Source: Parietichytrium sp. I65-24A (Eukaryota > Sar > Bigyra > Thraustochytrida > Thraustochytriidae). From it: a stretch of DNA of 64,000 bases. Every line of letters begins with the position of its first letter. The stretch's first letter is position 1. The DNA lies in NCBI GenBank assembly GCA_012862575.1, contig BLSF01000001.1, positions 62,001-126,000 of the forward strand. Reading direction: 5' to 3'. This document shows positions 41,720-53,000 of this stretch, piece after piece. The notes beneath the pieces are model-generated. The model was not told where the DNA came from, did no database searches, and was given only the letters and a program-made list of their open reading frames with translations. The position numbers and the translations under genes are program-made.

Positions 41720-41782
41720 GTGATGGAAGTGATGGAAGTGATGGAAGTGATGGAAGTGATGGAAGTGATGGAAGTGATGGAG
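41720..41782. repeat. 9-bp minisatellite GATGGAAGT
   Basis: About seven copies of GATGGAAGT in a row. It lies 260-320 bp upstream of the transporter start. Confidence 0.92.
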
Positions 41783-42746
41783 GAATGGAGGTGATGGCCA
41801 GCAGCGGACGGCTGTCGGCGGCGTTTTCCGAGAGCCAACTTGTCGTGTGTCTTTCTTTCTATGTATCTATCTTTCTATCTTTCTATCCTTCTTTCAATAC
41901 CAATCTATTGCTCCGTTTTGGGTTGCTTTCTTCAAAGTTGTATAGTTTTCTTGATTTGGCGCATTATCATTTCACGTTCGTTTTTGTTTGTTATGATTTG
42001 TTGTTTGATTGAGAAATCAATTGAAAGATTGACTGATCAACAACAATGGAAAAATTGAAATCATCAAATCATCTAAATCATCTTCGAAAGAGAGAAAAGA
42101 AAGTTCAGGCTCCGGAGCTACGACTAGCTACTTCCTCGATAAGACTTCTCCTGTGGCTGGTAACGGGTCCTAGGCACCGTTATTCCTATCCGGTGGGTAG
42201 TGCGGGCTAGAGCCATACGGGAACTCACCGTGTTGGTAGCGAGGGTCATGTAGAACTGTAGCTAGTATCCACGGTGAGTTGCACGATAATTTCTGGTAGG
42301 TTGTTTATACCCTTAATGATAATAGTACCAACGACGTTTCATTACTGACCTGCATAGGTACCTCTACTGAATGGCTGCAGTAGAAAATTTTCATAGTCCC
42401 ACTATCTGACTAGCATTGACTAGCCACGACTGGGCATTACTGCTCAAAGGCGCCACTCGAAATTCGTCACGAGACGTCCGGCAAGTTAGAAAGATCAGCT
42501 CGTTGTTCCTCAACTACAAGTAGTCTACCGGTAGACCGCTAAATACTGAGCTGCGTAGGAGTGAACGGAAATATGAGCCAAAGTGCTAAGTGCTAAGTGC
42601 GAAGTGAGGACGGTGAATGGGTACGCGCAAGATTGTTAAAATTGTTAAAAGCGCCAAGTGTGCAGACCCAAAAGGCGGACAGCAAGGAGCGTGCGAAGGC
42701 GTTCTTGTATTGTAATTACGTTGTATTGTAATTACGTTGTCTTGTT

Positions 42747-43015
42747 TGGAGGTCGTTGGGGGCGGCTGTTGATTCGTTTGATCTTGTCGACTTTTTGACT
42801 GTTGGCTTGAGTTGACTTCATTTACTTCGTCGACTTGTGTCTGCAGGCCGAGTCTTGGGACTGGAATTGTCATTTCGGTGCATTGTCTGGAGGTCGTTGG
42901 GGGCGGCTGTTGATTGGTTTGATCTTGTCGACGTTTTGACTGTTGGCTTGAGTTGACTTCATTTACTTCGTTGACTTGTGTCTGCAGAACGAGTCTCGGG
43001 ATTCGTTTGCAGTTG
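42747..43015. repeat. 141-bp tandem duplication upstream of TPR gene
   Basis: The segment 42747-42887 is repeated at 42888 onward with few changes (for example TTCG to TTGG and TCGACTT to TCGACGT), and the second copy fades after about 43015. A shorter direct repeat of about 16 bp (TTGTATTGTAATTACG) lies just upstream at about 42705-42737. The second copy ends about 50 bp before the TPR start codon, so the duplication covers the likely promoter or 5' untranslated region. Confidence 0.9.
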
Positions 43016-43063
43016 CATTGCATTTTGCGCACTCGCGCGTGCTGGGGCATCGGCGAGTCAACG

Positions 43064-44092
43064 ATGGGGGACACTCTGGAAGCTATTTTGGGTTCTCGAG
43101 GACTGGGGTCTGCACCAAATCAAGTGGCAGGAGCAGCTGGCCCCCCAGCTGTGCCCGAGTCTGCTCATCGCGCTCATGCAGCGCGTTCGAGGCGACTTGC
43201 TGAAGACGGCAATGTCAGCAACAATGGCAGCTGGTGGAAAGTCTATTCGGCGGCAGATGATCTCATAGCTGAGGAGGAGTACCAAGAGCGCGTGGCTGCT
43301 GAGGAAAAGGCAAAGGAGATGCAGGCGAAGAGGTCGCAAATGGCTGGTATGTGCAGTCATGACCACAGAGCCGAACGCGAGCTCATGGACATGAGCACGG
43401 AAGATAAGCTAGCCGCGTGTTCAGGATTTCGCTCGGAGGGCGCAGCTTGGTTCGATGAGGGACAATTTTACAGAGCATCGGAAAAGTTTCGTAAAATTCA
43501 AGTCTGGCTAGACTATACATTTCCAAAGGAGGAGCAACAACAAACGGAGATGGAGGCGCTTCAACTGAACGCAGTGACAAATTTGGCAGTGTGCAACTTA
43601 CGGCTGAAAGACTATGCCGGAGTGTTGGAGAACACTCACCAGATCCTGTCCATGGACGCCGACAACGTGAAAGGGCTCTACTGCGCTGCAAAGGCATACC
43701 GCCATCTTGCTGAATTCGAGAAGGCCAAGGAAATGCTCAAGCGATGCCTTGAGAAGGACCCTGACAATTTGGAGGCTAGAAAGGAAATGCACTTTTTGAG
43801 GAACAGCGTCCAGGAGTATTTGGAGAAGTCGTCTCTGCGCGCGAAAGCCATGTTTTCATCCGAGGCTCGCCAAGAAACAGAAGCAAGGCCTCTTCAGCAA
43901 AAGCACACCCATGTCGCACCGCGCGTGGGGCAGCCGGAAGAGGAGATCCACGCTCTGCTCGCTGACCGTCGTCCAGACACCTGCATGGACTTTCTGGCTC
44001 GCCAAGTTGATGAGGAAGACGTGTTTGATGACGTTAGTGAGGCATTGTCAAGTGAGGATGAAGAGGGTTCTGAGCATTCTGAGCAGTTGTAA
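43064..44092 (+). CDS. TPR protein, chaperone-adaptor type
   Basis: 342 residues. The first 110 or so are charged and partly disordered with an EE/AKEM-rich helix. Three tetratricopeptide repeats follow between about residues 112 and 275. The best one reads DYAGVLENTHQILSMDADNVKGLYCAAKAYRHLAEFEKAKEMLKRCLEKDP, with the pattern A/G-x-x-Y/F...P. The C-terminal helix that follows is typical of immunophilin-type TPR domains, which bind Hsp90 or Hsp70 tails. No FKBP domain precedes it. The C terminus is acidic (EDEEGSEHSEQL). The role as a chaperone partner is an inference. The ATG at 43064 is chosen; the frame opens upstream inside the tandem duplication. The stop overlaps AATAAA. Confidence 0.8.
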   Translation: MGDTLEAILGSRGLGSAPNQVAGAAGPPAVPESAHRAHAARSRRLAEDGNVSNNGSWWKVYSAADDLIAEEEYQERVAAEEKAKEMQAKRSQMAGMCSHDHRAERELMDMSTEDKLAACSGFRSEGAAWFDEGQFYRASEKFRKIQVWLDYTFPKEEQQQTEMEALQLNAVTNLAVCNLRLKDYAGVLENTHQILSMDADNVKGLYCAAKAYRHLAEFEKAKEMLKRCLEKDPDNLEARKEMHFLRNSVQEYLEKSSLRAKAMFSSEARQETEARPLQQKHTHVAPRVGQPEEEIHALLADRRPDTCMDFLARQVDEEDVFDDVSEALSSEDEEGSEHSEQL

Positions 44093-44097
44093 ATAAA
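44092..44097 (+). terminator. AATAAA overlapping the TPR stop codon
   Basis: The last base of the TAA stop is the first A of AATAAA. This is a possible polyadenylation signal, but its position so close to the stop would give a very short 3' untranslated region. Confidence 0.4.
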
Positions 44098-44459
44098 AGA
44101 CTTGAAGTTGAATTTATGTCCAAGTGTCAACAGACAAGAACATTTTTGCTGCGCGAAGCAGAGCGGCGAACATGGTGAGAACTGAACTTCGTGGACATGA
44201 TGCGAGACGACCAAAGACTGATGCCGGTCAGAGCGAACACGGGATTCCGTTGATTGACTGTGAGTCAGTAACGACCAGAGACCGGTGTAGTCGGAAAGAA
44301 AGAAAAAAAAAAGAAGAGAGAGAGAGAAAATAGCAAAATTTTTTCAAATCAGGTCGTAAATTTTATTCAGGGATGTACAATTCTTTCGAGGGATGAAATA
44401 TCCGAACTCGATGCAGGAAGCAGAGCCAAAAGTGAGAATAAATGAAGGCGCCCTCGCCT
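44093..44459. other. Convergent spacer
   Basis: 367 bp between the 3' ends of the TPR gene (+) and the 202-residue unknown (-). It includes an A/G-rich run near 44295-44332. No gene. Confidence 0.6.
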
Positions 44460-45068
44460 CTATATCATCGCAATGCGAGTCTGCTTTGACGCGGAGCCAT
44501 CGCGGAAGGTCATTCCGGAGAGCGCGCAAGAGTTGCCAATAAATACTTTGCGGCTTTGCTCAGAGAGGTCGCCAGTGTCCAAGGCGCGCTTGGAAGAGGA
44601 CCTTTTGGAGCTAGCATTGCTGCTGGTCTCCATGTCGCAAGAGGCTTGCTCCTGGTCAACACTTTCAACATCAGACTCTGCGCTCCGCCTCATCTGGAGC
44701 CACTCCTGAAAGGACTGCTCACTGCTCTTGCGGGATACATTCTGAGGAGGGCGGGTGATGTTGGCTTGCCTGATAGCGCGTGTCTCGAAGGGCAGGGGTG
44801 CTTTTCTGCGGTGGTCGCTTCCAACGTTCTTACGAATGATTTGCACCAGCCCCATGGGCAAGCCCGTGGCATGCAGCTGCAGGTCGGTCTTCTCGCGAAG
44901 GTTGTTCTCGCCAAAGATGCCCCGAGCCACTAGCTTGCACGAGTACTCCAACAGCTCCGCCTGTCGCGACTCTGACTTTCCGTTTGTGAACTCCTGAAAT
45001 GATAGCGAAAGCACCTCCAGGCACGTCCTTTCGCGCGATGAGGCAGCGGCATCAGCGAGCAAGTCCAT
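44460..45068 (-). CDS. Unknown 202-residue protein
   Basis: I do not recognise it. The first 90 or so residues look globular and helical. The remainder is Arg/Ser/Glu-rich and disordered. No signal peptide or membrane helix. The ATG at 45068 is the first in the frame. A CT repeat lies about 125 bp upstream. The 3' end faces the TPR gene. Coding status rests on the uninterrupted frame and protein-like composition only. Confidence 0.55.
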   Translation of the reverse strand: MDLLADAAASSRERTCLEVLSLSFQEFTNGKSESRQAELLEYSCKLVARGIFGENNLREKTDLQLHATGLPMGLVQIIRKNVGSDHRRKAPLPFETRAIRQANITRPPQNVSRKSSEQSFQEWLQMRRSAESDVESVDQEQASCDMETSSNASSKRSSSKRALDTGDLSEQSRKVFIGNSCALSGMTFRDGSASKQTRIAMI

Positions 45069-45192
45069 CTTTTCTATGTCTATCGGTCTATATAATTTCC
45101 GATTCTCTCGACGATTCGCGACGGTGCGAAATCTGGTTTGGGAACTGCTGCGTTATGTGCTCTGTGCTCCTGATGCTCCTGATGATCCTGAT

Positions 45193-45215
45193 GCTCTCTC
45201 TCTCTCTCTCTCTTT
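45193..45215. repeat. CT microsatellite
   Basis: (CT)n about 125 bp upstream of the start of the 202-residue unknown. It reads as GA on that gene's coding strand. Confidence 0.85.
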
Positions 45216-45360
45216 CCGAGTGACTGAGTGACTGAGTGATTGAGTGATTGAGCGATGACAAGAGGAGAATGGGTTCAACTCAACGACTGCTGCTGAGCGA
45301 AAGACGGGTGATCGATTTGGGGTTTGCTTCGATTGTCATTTCGGAGTAGCTCAGTTTCGT

Positions 45361-45596
45361 TTCGACTCCCTCACTTGCTTTTTTCTCCTCTCTTCTTCTG
45401 GTCTCCTCACAACGTTCTTCTTCTTTTCCATTCTCCTCCCCTCTCACTCGCAATTTCCCTCACAAGCAATCTTTCTCCCTCACAATTTCACTCTCTTTCC
45501 GTCACAGACTAGCTCCACTCATTCACTCTGTTTCTCACTCTCTCACTCTCTCCCTCCCTCCCTCTGTCTCTCTCGCGCTCTCCGTCCTATAATAAC
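45361..45596. repeat. Polypyrimidine tract
   Basis: Long, imperfect C/T-rich DNA, without a single repeat unit, containing CTC, CTCC and CCCT blocks. Such tracts can form triplex DNA in theory. Confidence 0.7.
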
Positions 45597-48500
45597 CCCT
45601 ATGATTGGTCTATGTTGCTTACGGTGTGACACTAAAGGATAGTGTGTTCCCCTCTCTTTCTTATTTTTCCCCTGTCCTGGCAGCAGTGCCGCTCTCTCTT
45701 GGACGCTCTTTCACCTTTCTCCTCCCTCCCTCAACGCCCGTCTCTTTCACCTGCACTCAGTCTCCTTTCACAGTGACTGCCCTTCCCACGCCCTCTCAGG
45801 TACTCCTACAGAGCCTACCTCTCCGCGCCGTACGCGCTCTCACTAAGGGCTACGGTAAAACGGGCCAACCTACGTAGCATCGGGTGTGAGGAAGTGAGCA
45901 GACGAAGCACAGCGGTTGCAACTAAGCACGTCTAGGGCGGAAAGAAGAGGAGGAGTGAGAAGCCGCCTTTCAGCATCTCAGCATCTCAGCATACAGTGGG
46001 AGGAGGAAAGGGAAGGAGGAGGAAGACTTGAGAAACGGACCGGATGGGTTCGCTACGTGTGCAGCGGAGCGAGAAGAGAAGCAACGATGAAGGGCGGAAG
46101 GAGGAAGGAGTGTCGAAGGAGAGTCATTCACCGAAACTCCCCGCGCGCCTCTGTGCAGCGCAGGGAAGGAAGAGAAAAGAGAGGTTGCAACTGCCCTCGT
46201 CGCTTTTGCCTCAAGGCTTCCTTCACTCACACCTCTCCCCACGCAAACTTTACTCCTGCGTTCAATTCACGACCGGGAGAAGGGAGGAAACAACTTCGCA
46301 CGAGTCCAGGAATCCAACACCTCTCTGGAGAAGCTCTTCTCCTCCCCTCCTTCTCTTCCCCAGAGTGCCCTTGTCTCCTTCTTCCTCCCGATCTTCCATT
46401 CTATCAAAGCCCTCTCTCGGCTCCAGGTCTTTCGGGAGGGCTAGCTTTCGTCGTGGCGCAGGGGCCCTAACATGGGAGGTATTGTAGTAGTACTGTTCGC
46501 TCCTAATTTAGAGTTGTTCCCCCCAGGAATATAATTTTTGCAGAGGAGAGTACTGTGAGAGTAGTTGGAATTCCCCGAGAGGGAAAGCGACGGCTAGTGG
46601 GTTAGTAGGAGGGCCAAAATTCAAGTATGAAGTTGGCGGCACATTTACCAATGCATTCAGTACTTGGGGCCTGCAAGTATGGCGAAGGTCGGGCAGGTTT
46701 CAACTCATACTCTTTCTTACCTTGCGGTATTGCAACAGAGTTTGACAGCTTCACTGTATACTTTAGCTTGTGAGGCGAGACTGTTGTTGCCTCTCCTCAC
46801 AGCCTCAAGAACTCTCTACATTTGCGTAGACGACTTGTAAGGGCTCCGCTAACTCCTCCTGTGAAGACGATCCTCTTCTCCACTAACCATGTGTTACTAC
46901 CCCGGTCCCTAAGGTGGCGGTTAAATAACGACTCTTCGCACTGGATCTGAACTTCTGAATTGGTAGTAAAGCGATGCTAGTCCAAGGCTACGCGTTGCGT
47001 AGGACACGCAAATACGTACAAACCATACGACAAGTGTAGAGAATATGCAATGACTGCAACTCCGCATACACGGTGCTATTGTCCTCCTATAGCAAGATGC
47101 GTAGCATTCAGGGATTGAAAGAGAGGGGTGAGAGTTGGAGAAAAGAAGGAAGAGAAGAAGCGAGAAGCTCAACTTGGGCTGAACTGTTCCAAACATACAA
47201 ATCTGTACCATGCGTTCCCCAGAAAAATAGGGAAAACTTTCCCTCGAAATGCACGCGTTCACTACTTGCGTGCTACGGAGTCCTGAGTACTTGCAGCTCC
47301 ATTCAACAAAATTGACAATGATTTTGTATTTTTCCACAACAGAGTTCGCTGTCCGAATCCATAGTTCAGAGCAGGAGAACTCACGTTGAGCGTGCACCCG
47401 AGTAGCGTGTGAAGTACTTTGAGTTCGAGGAAAGAGGAGTGCGGCGTTCAGCGATGATTGGAGGAGGAAGAGAGCAGCTAGAGGAGAGAGAGAGAGGGGA
47501 GGAGGAAGAGGGAGACCCACCTTTGCGCAGTGATCGTAATCGTATTTGCCTTGCCCGCTCACTGCTCAATCAATAGGTTCATACTTAGTGGTCCTATATT
47601 GAACAATAGAAGAAAACTTCGGTTCTAGCTTGCTAGATATGAACTGTAAAATCCGAATGACTGACTTGCCTGAGCGGATATCGCGCATCACATATCACCA
47701 GTCCAATTCAAGTCTTCACTTTCTGAACTCTGTTCAATCTCAATGAATTCTTCTCAACTCTTCTCAATTCTGGCATGCGAATTTGCTTTGCAGGGACCTC
47801 TCGTTGCAGTTTTCGTCCTACTGAAGATGACATAAATTCAGGAAGAGAGCAGCCTTGCACGCCACAGATTTGTTCCACTCAAGACATCTGCTCCATGAGG
47901 ACAACGGGCAATGCGCTTACCGCGCAAAAGATCGGAACGACAAGAAGAGAGGGAAAACAAACGACGCGAAGAGAAGAGACACAGTCCTCCTCAATGTCTC
48001 TCTGTCTCGATCTCTGTGCGTGGGGGGGGGGGGCCCCCTCTCTCTTTTTCCCTTTCCTCTCCGCCACTCGCTTGCTTCTCCCTCACAGCTCGCAAGCTGG
48101 CTCTCCATCAGGTGAGCTATTTTCGCAAGGAGCGACACCATTTGCTTCTCTATTCAGTGAAATATGAATGCAATCGGCGTTCCCTTTCCTTCGTCCTCTC
48201 TCTTACACAAAGCGGTGCTGAGGACGTGCGCTGTGGACCGGTGGTGGGCAACGAGCGCTCTACGTTGCGTTATTTGGATTCATTGCCGACGGCAATCGCA
48301 CTTTGACGAGTTGTGAACGAGGAAAGCAGAATGGACACGTTTCTGTAGTCAAGATTCACGATTTAGAATTTAGAATTTTCGTTTTAAACTATAATCATTC
48401 AAGTTGAAACGTCCACTGTAAATTGCGAACAAGGATGCGACATCTGCTGGTGCGCGGAGGGGCGGTTTGTATTTGCGAATACTTCTTGAATGGCGTCTTG

Positions 48501-50000
48501 CGACATCTTAGAAGCTGCTCGCTAGAGGACCGTGCGACAGTGAATCCATCCCTTTGAAATACGCCAGCACCTAACAGTTAAATTCAGGACTGGTCCAGAA
48601 ATGGAAGCAGAACCGAGAGCTTGAATGAGTAAGCCGATCTTTTCAGAAATGAATTAGTTTAGCAACAGAAAAAGAGATAAAGAGATTGGATAAAAGAGAG
48701 AGAGAGATGGGTGGGTGGGTGTGGGTGGATGGAACTGAGCACTGAGCACTGAGTAGTGAGTACTAAATAGCACCCCAGTTTCAGTTACTCGCGCATGCCG
48801 CTTCGGACGATTCAGCACCGCAGATGACGTGGCGGCATTTTGGACAGTTTTCGCCTGTAGATCTTTTCCCCACACTCTCTCTCCTTTCCTCCGTCCCTCT
48901 CTGTCGTCCTGGACGGGCAAACGTTTGAATATGGAAACCAAATCGCTTTTGATTCTTTGCGAAAAAAAGATGTCAGCCGAAGAGAGCTACATTTTGGAGG
49001 AGGAGTCATAGTGCAAAAAGTAGCGGTCGACTTCATGGATTTGAGCAGAAAAGTTCGCAAAGCGCTTCTAGAAGTAACCTTCATTAGATGAATACACTAT
49101 ACTGGTGCTACGGTCACCTATACGAGCAATGAAAAAGCGCTATGAGTGAACGGGATATTTCCTGCGAAGGTAGACCCATTTTTCTTTCCAGCAAAATTTC
49201 AGCAGTTCATTAGGGTTTCCAGTAACTATCAAATACGATCTCGCATTTCCAGAAGCGAAAGACTGCAGAGGAGGAGGCAGGAGGATTCTTCCCATCGGGG
49301 GGTTCGACGTAGCACAAAAATGTTGACGACACTAGTACACGGATAACTCCCGTAAGACTACATCTCTTCCTCCGCTCCGCTGCTGCTCACAGTCAAGAGA
49401 GAAACTCTTTTGTTCTCCTGTCATTCCCAGCCACTCTGTATCATTTAGGAAATACCTTACCGATTGTGCTATGGCTCGGAAATCCCGAAGTGTGGTGAAC
49501 CCCATGCTACGAAATTTGCAGAACTTAAGGGTAAAGCATCCCGCCCCCTCACATCGATCTTAGGTTTCCGTATAAATACATTGCTACGGCTAGAAGAACT
49601 GCACACCCGCAGTGTATGAGGTTAGTGAGGACCGTTACGGACATCCATAGGGTTTCCTGAGCGGAAGCCCGCGGGAAATTCCACTAAGCCTCATGGGAAG
49701 GGGGTATTTTAGAAGTCCCACGTCTACTAGCTATCCACATAGCAAGCTAGCTAACCCCAATTGATTGAGAGGTCAAGATTGACTGTTGGACTATCCAACT
49801 TGAGGCGATTTGACTGCAAGTGAATTTTTGAAGGCGAAGAAACGATTTTTGAACCCTGAAATCAATTGTAAGACAAGTTTACGACGAGAAGAAAAGCTGG
49901 CATTCCACAAACTCACCACTGGACTTGGATTGAGCCTGAGCTCGACTCTGGACACCACATGCTTCAGACACACGAATGATTAGCGCTCGTGAATTTGACT

Positions 50001-53000
50001 TTGGCAGTTACCCTTACTAGATCTCGTATCGCGAAAATTAGAAGGAAAAGAAGAAGCTCAACCGTCCAGGAAACCCTCATGAATTCCTTCTCATGGTCCA
50101 TATTCAAACAGACAACCGGTACTGGACAAAACTTCCTTGTGCGATACGAGCGGAGCGAATACGAGTGCTTCCCATTCCGACCGAGGGTCTCGAATCAAAA
50201 TTCAGAATTCAGAATTCAAAGTTCAGAAGTGATTGACAGTGGAAACGAATTCCTCCGGTAGACTGACTGCACGCGCTCGCGTTGGCATACCGGTACTCAG
50301 AACAAATTTGTTCTTTTAATTAAATTAACAAAAAAAGAAAAGAATTCTGAAGAATTCTGCACATTCCGATCGTTGTAATACTCGTACTCATAGTACTCAG
50401 CTACTCTTGAAAGAAAAGGGTCAGTTTCGTTTGCAAGGGAGAAGCCCCGCATTCGCTTCCAAGAGGAGATAGAGAGGGAGATGACTTGCCTCTAGTCAAT
50501 ACCGTGGACGCGTTTGTGCCGTGAGTCTGTTGGAGTAACGCCGCAAGCAGACAACGGTGTAAGGGCTGCACGTTGGGTTGTGAGACACCTCCGCACGAGT
50601 GTGTTACTTGAAGGGATAGCTCTGGTGAACTTCGCAGAGCGGGAAGAGATCGCACCGCCTCACAATCTGCTCGAAATATGCGAGCGGAGCTTCGCAAGTG
50701 AACAGTGTGGCGTTGCGGCGCGGCACTCTACTCGCGTATCTTCACTTAACTTCGTCTTATCAAGATTTAGCGCCTTCCGTCCGTCGAAAGACCAGAATGC
50801 CGCTGGCCGCTATCAACGCAATTGTGTTTGCATTCCACGCAGCAGCCCACACGCGTGTCAATATTTATTCTTTTTGCGCAGACATTTGGTGCTGTGTTGA
50901 AAGAGAGTTAGCAAGATGGAAAATAGTGGAATCCAAGTATTCAAGAGAAGAAACGAAGGAGACACAAAAAGAGAAAAATGGAAAGACGAAACTGAAAGAG
51001 TAGAATTTAAGATGAGACATTGTGTTAAAACGTGGACCACAACTCTTGACTCTTTGCAAGGAGCCAATCAAATCAGGCCCGCTCGAGAGCCTTGACTCAC
51101 AACATCGCAACTTGACTGTGGCCAGAACAGCCAAATTCCGAACTCCGAGTGCTCGTTCCCGAGAGTGTCGCGTACGAAGGACAAGAAGAAGGAGAGAAAA
51201 GGAAATGTCCACCTTCACCCGATCCCGGTCAAAAGGACTAGCTGATAGTAGCCAGGTACTATTCAGGACAAACGGAGACTTACAGAGCTGGAGCAGAACG
51301 AGGGCTGTGGTACAATGCACGAACACCAGCAAGCTCTAAAATCTGGGGGGACCAACGCCCGCCTAAATCGTCTGCATATTCTTTTTTTTCGTTGATCGTG
51401 GATTTAGGAAAAAACATAATTTTGATTTGTGGAGAAGAGTTTCAGAAGGAAATCAGGGCGAAATGGTCGCTGCACCCAACCAGCATCCATTCCTTCCACT
51501 CCAGGTCATCCATACAGTTGAATTGACGATCGAACTGCAAGGAAATGAAGAGACAAAAAGAAAGAAAGAAAGAAGAAAAGAGATTCTTTTTATTTCAACG
51601 CCTTCTTCTATAGTGCTCCTCCTACACCCTCAGCTCAGCTCAGCTGCGCAAATGTTTTCGAACAAAAGCTACTGGCGCAAAATTCGCATAAGAAATTGCA
51701 AAGGTCGTTGGGTGCGTGGACCTATGCTTTTTTCTACCACCCGCTTAGCTTCCCTGTCCACTGTGCAGGAAAATTTGATCCGTCCCAGACTCATTCGCAG
51801 TCTTCCGTTGGGAGTCAAGGAAACTTCTAAGAGGGCCTATGGTGCTCTGCTCGTCTGACTTGTACTCAGAGACAGCTATGCCTTAATTGGAGGGAATGGT
51901 GAAGGTTTAATCTCAGCTTCATACACCCTAAGGCTTTAGTGCGCTTAGCTTCTGCTACTTCAACTACTGCTTAGGAAACGCAATGTGTTCGTTCTCCTTT
52001 TGACAGTGAGAGTGAGCTTGGAAGGCCTACCAGTGCTTCTCCCACCAGCAACGAACTTGCCTCTCTGTATGTTTTCAGCTTTCGACCTCTGGGTCTGAGT
52101 TCGAAGAAACATTCTCACTTCTTCTTTCTTCCTTCCCTGCCTGAATTCGTCCCCCCGCACAACACGACAATAGTCCGGTAAAGGCTAGGACAAAATACGA
52201 AGTATCATACCCCTTCTCTTTCTTCCATTAGCGAAAGTACATAGGGAGGTTTTGAGCTACTGAACAGTGGAGTTAGGGAATGGAGTTTCTCCACAGTGTA
52301 CTACAGTTGTCGCTATTTAGAACTCCCTCCGGAAACGGATTCTCCCTTTACTCGGGGGAGGCCTTCCTTCTCCTCGGGGAATCCAATTTATAGATTGGCC
52401 GATCTCACAACAAACTTAATTTTTTATTAAAATTGGGTAGGCAAGAAGAAAGAAGAAGTGGCAGTTCTATCAAAAATGTCATAGTAAGTTCTAGACAAGG
52501 AAAATCTGGAACTGGACCTTCTCTCTTATACCGTCCATATGGTGGTAATTATAAGCCTAGTTTTTTCCTTGCATTTGTGGAGAGTTACTTAGATCTGTCT
52601 TTAGCACCCCGAATTGCTTACTAACAGTATTTTCGGGAAGCTCTTTGCATTCGTTTTTTGGAACTTTGCTGTTTCATAAGTCTCTCCGAAACGGAACACA
52701 TGAAAAAAACAAGTCTTGGGTGTTTCGGGGGCAAAAAAGGAAGGATAAAATTTAACGCAAGTTCCGTCATAACATTTCGAGCACAAATTCGAACCCACAA
52801 AACTGTGCAGGATTTTCACAAACAGCCAAAACTTTCTTGATTTCATCAGATTCATTTTTTCTTTTTCAAGCCACTGTAAAACCCATGATTTTGGAGGTGA
52901 AGTTGAAATAATTAGTTCACGAGTTATTGTAAACGAATCAAAAGATCACCTCCAAATTATGCACAGCAGTATGAATGCAGTGATCGAACACAAACTCCTC

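Larger units (their letters stand above)
41460..43063. other. Intergenic with minisatellite and tandem duplication
   Basis: About 1.6 kb between divergently transcribed genes. A 9-bp minisatellite lies at about 41720-41782 and two 141-bp tandem copies lie at about 42747-43015, directly upstream of the TPR gene. No supported gene. Confidence 0.55.
45069..50000. other. Gene-poor region, part 1: polypyrimidine and polypurine tracts
   Basis: From about 45361 to 45596 the plus strand is almost all pyrimidine, with more such DNA to about 45770; from about 45930 to 46210 it is mostly purine. A run of ten G lies near 48022-48031. GAGCACTGAGCACTGAGTA-like repeats lie at about 48733-48765, with GGGT repeats just before. 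Short frames exist but none looks like a protein. Confidence 0.45.

Noticed and set aside
45916-46470. 184-codon plus-strand frame in purine-rich DNA
   Set aside because: Arg/Glu/Gly-rich from the polypurine tract; overlapping frames on both strands look the same.
46921-47562. 213-codon minus-strand frame
   Set aside because: The composition follows CT/GA tracts (Ser/Leu/Phe-rich), with no domain or signal structure.
52433-52624. 63-codon frame with a partly protein-like middle in A/T-rich DNA
   Set aside because: Considered as an organelle-derived fragment, but no firm match from memory and too short to judge.
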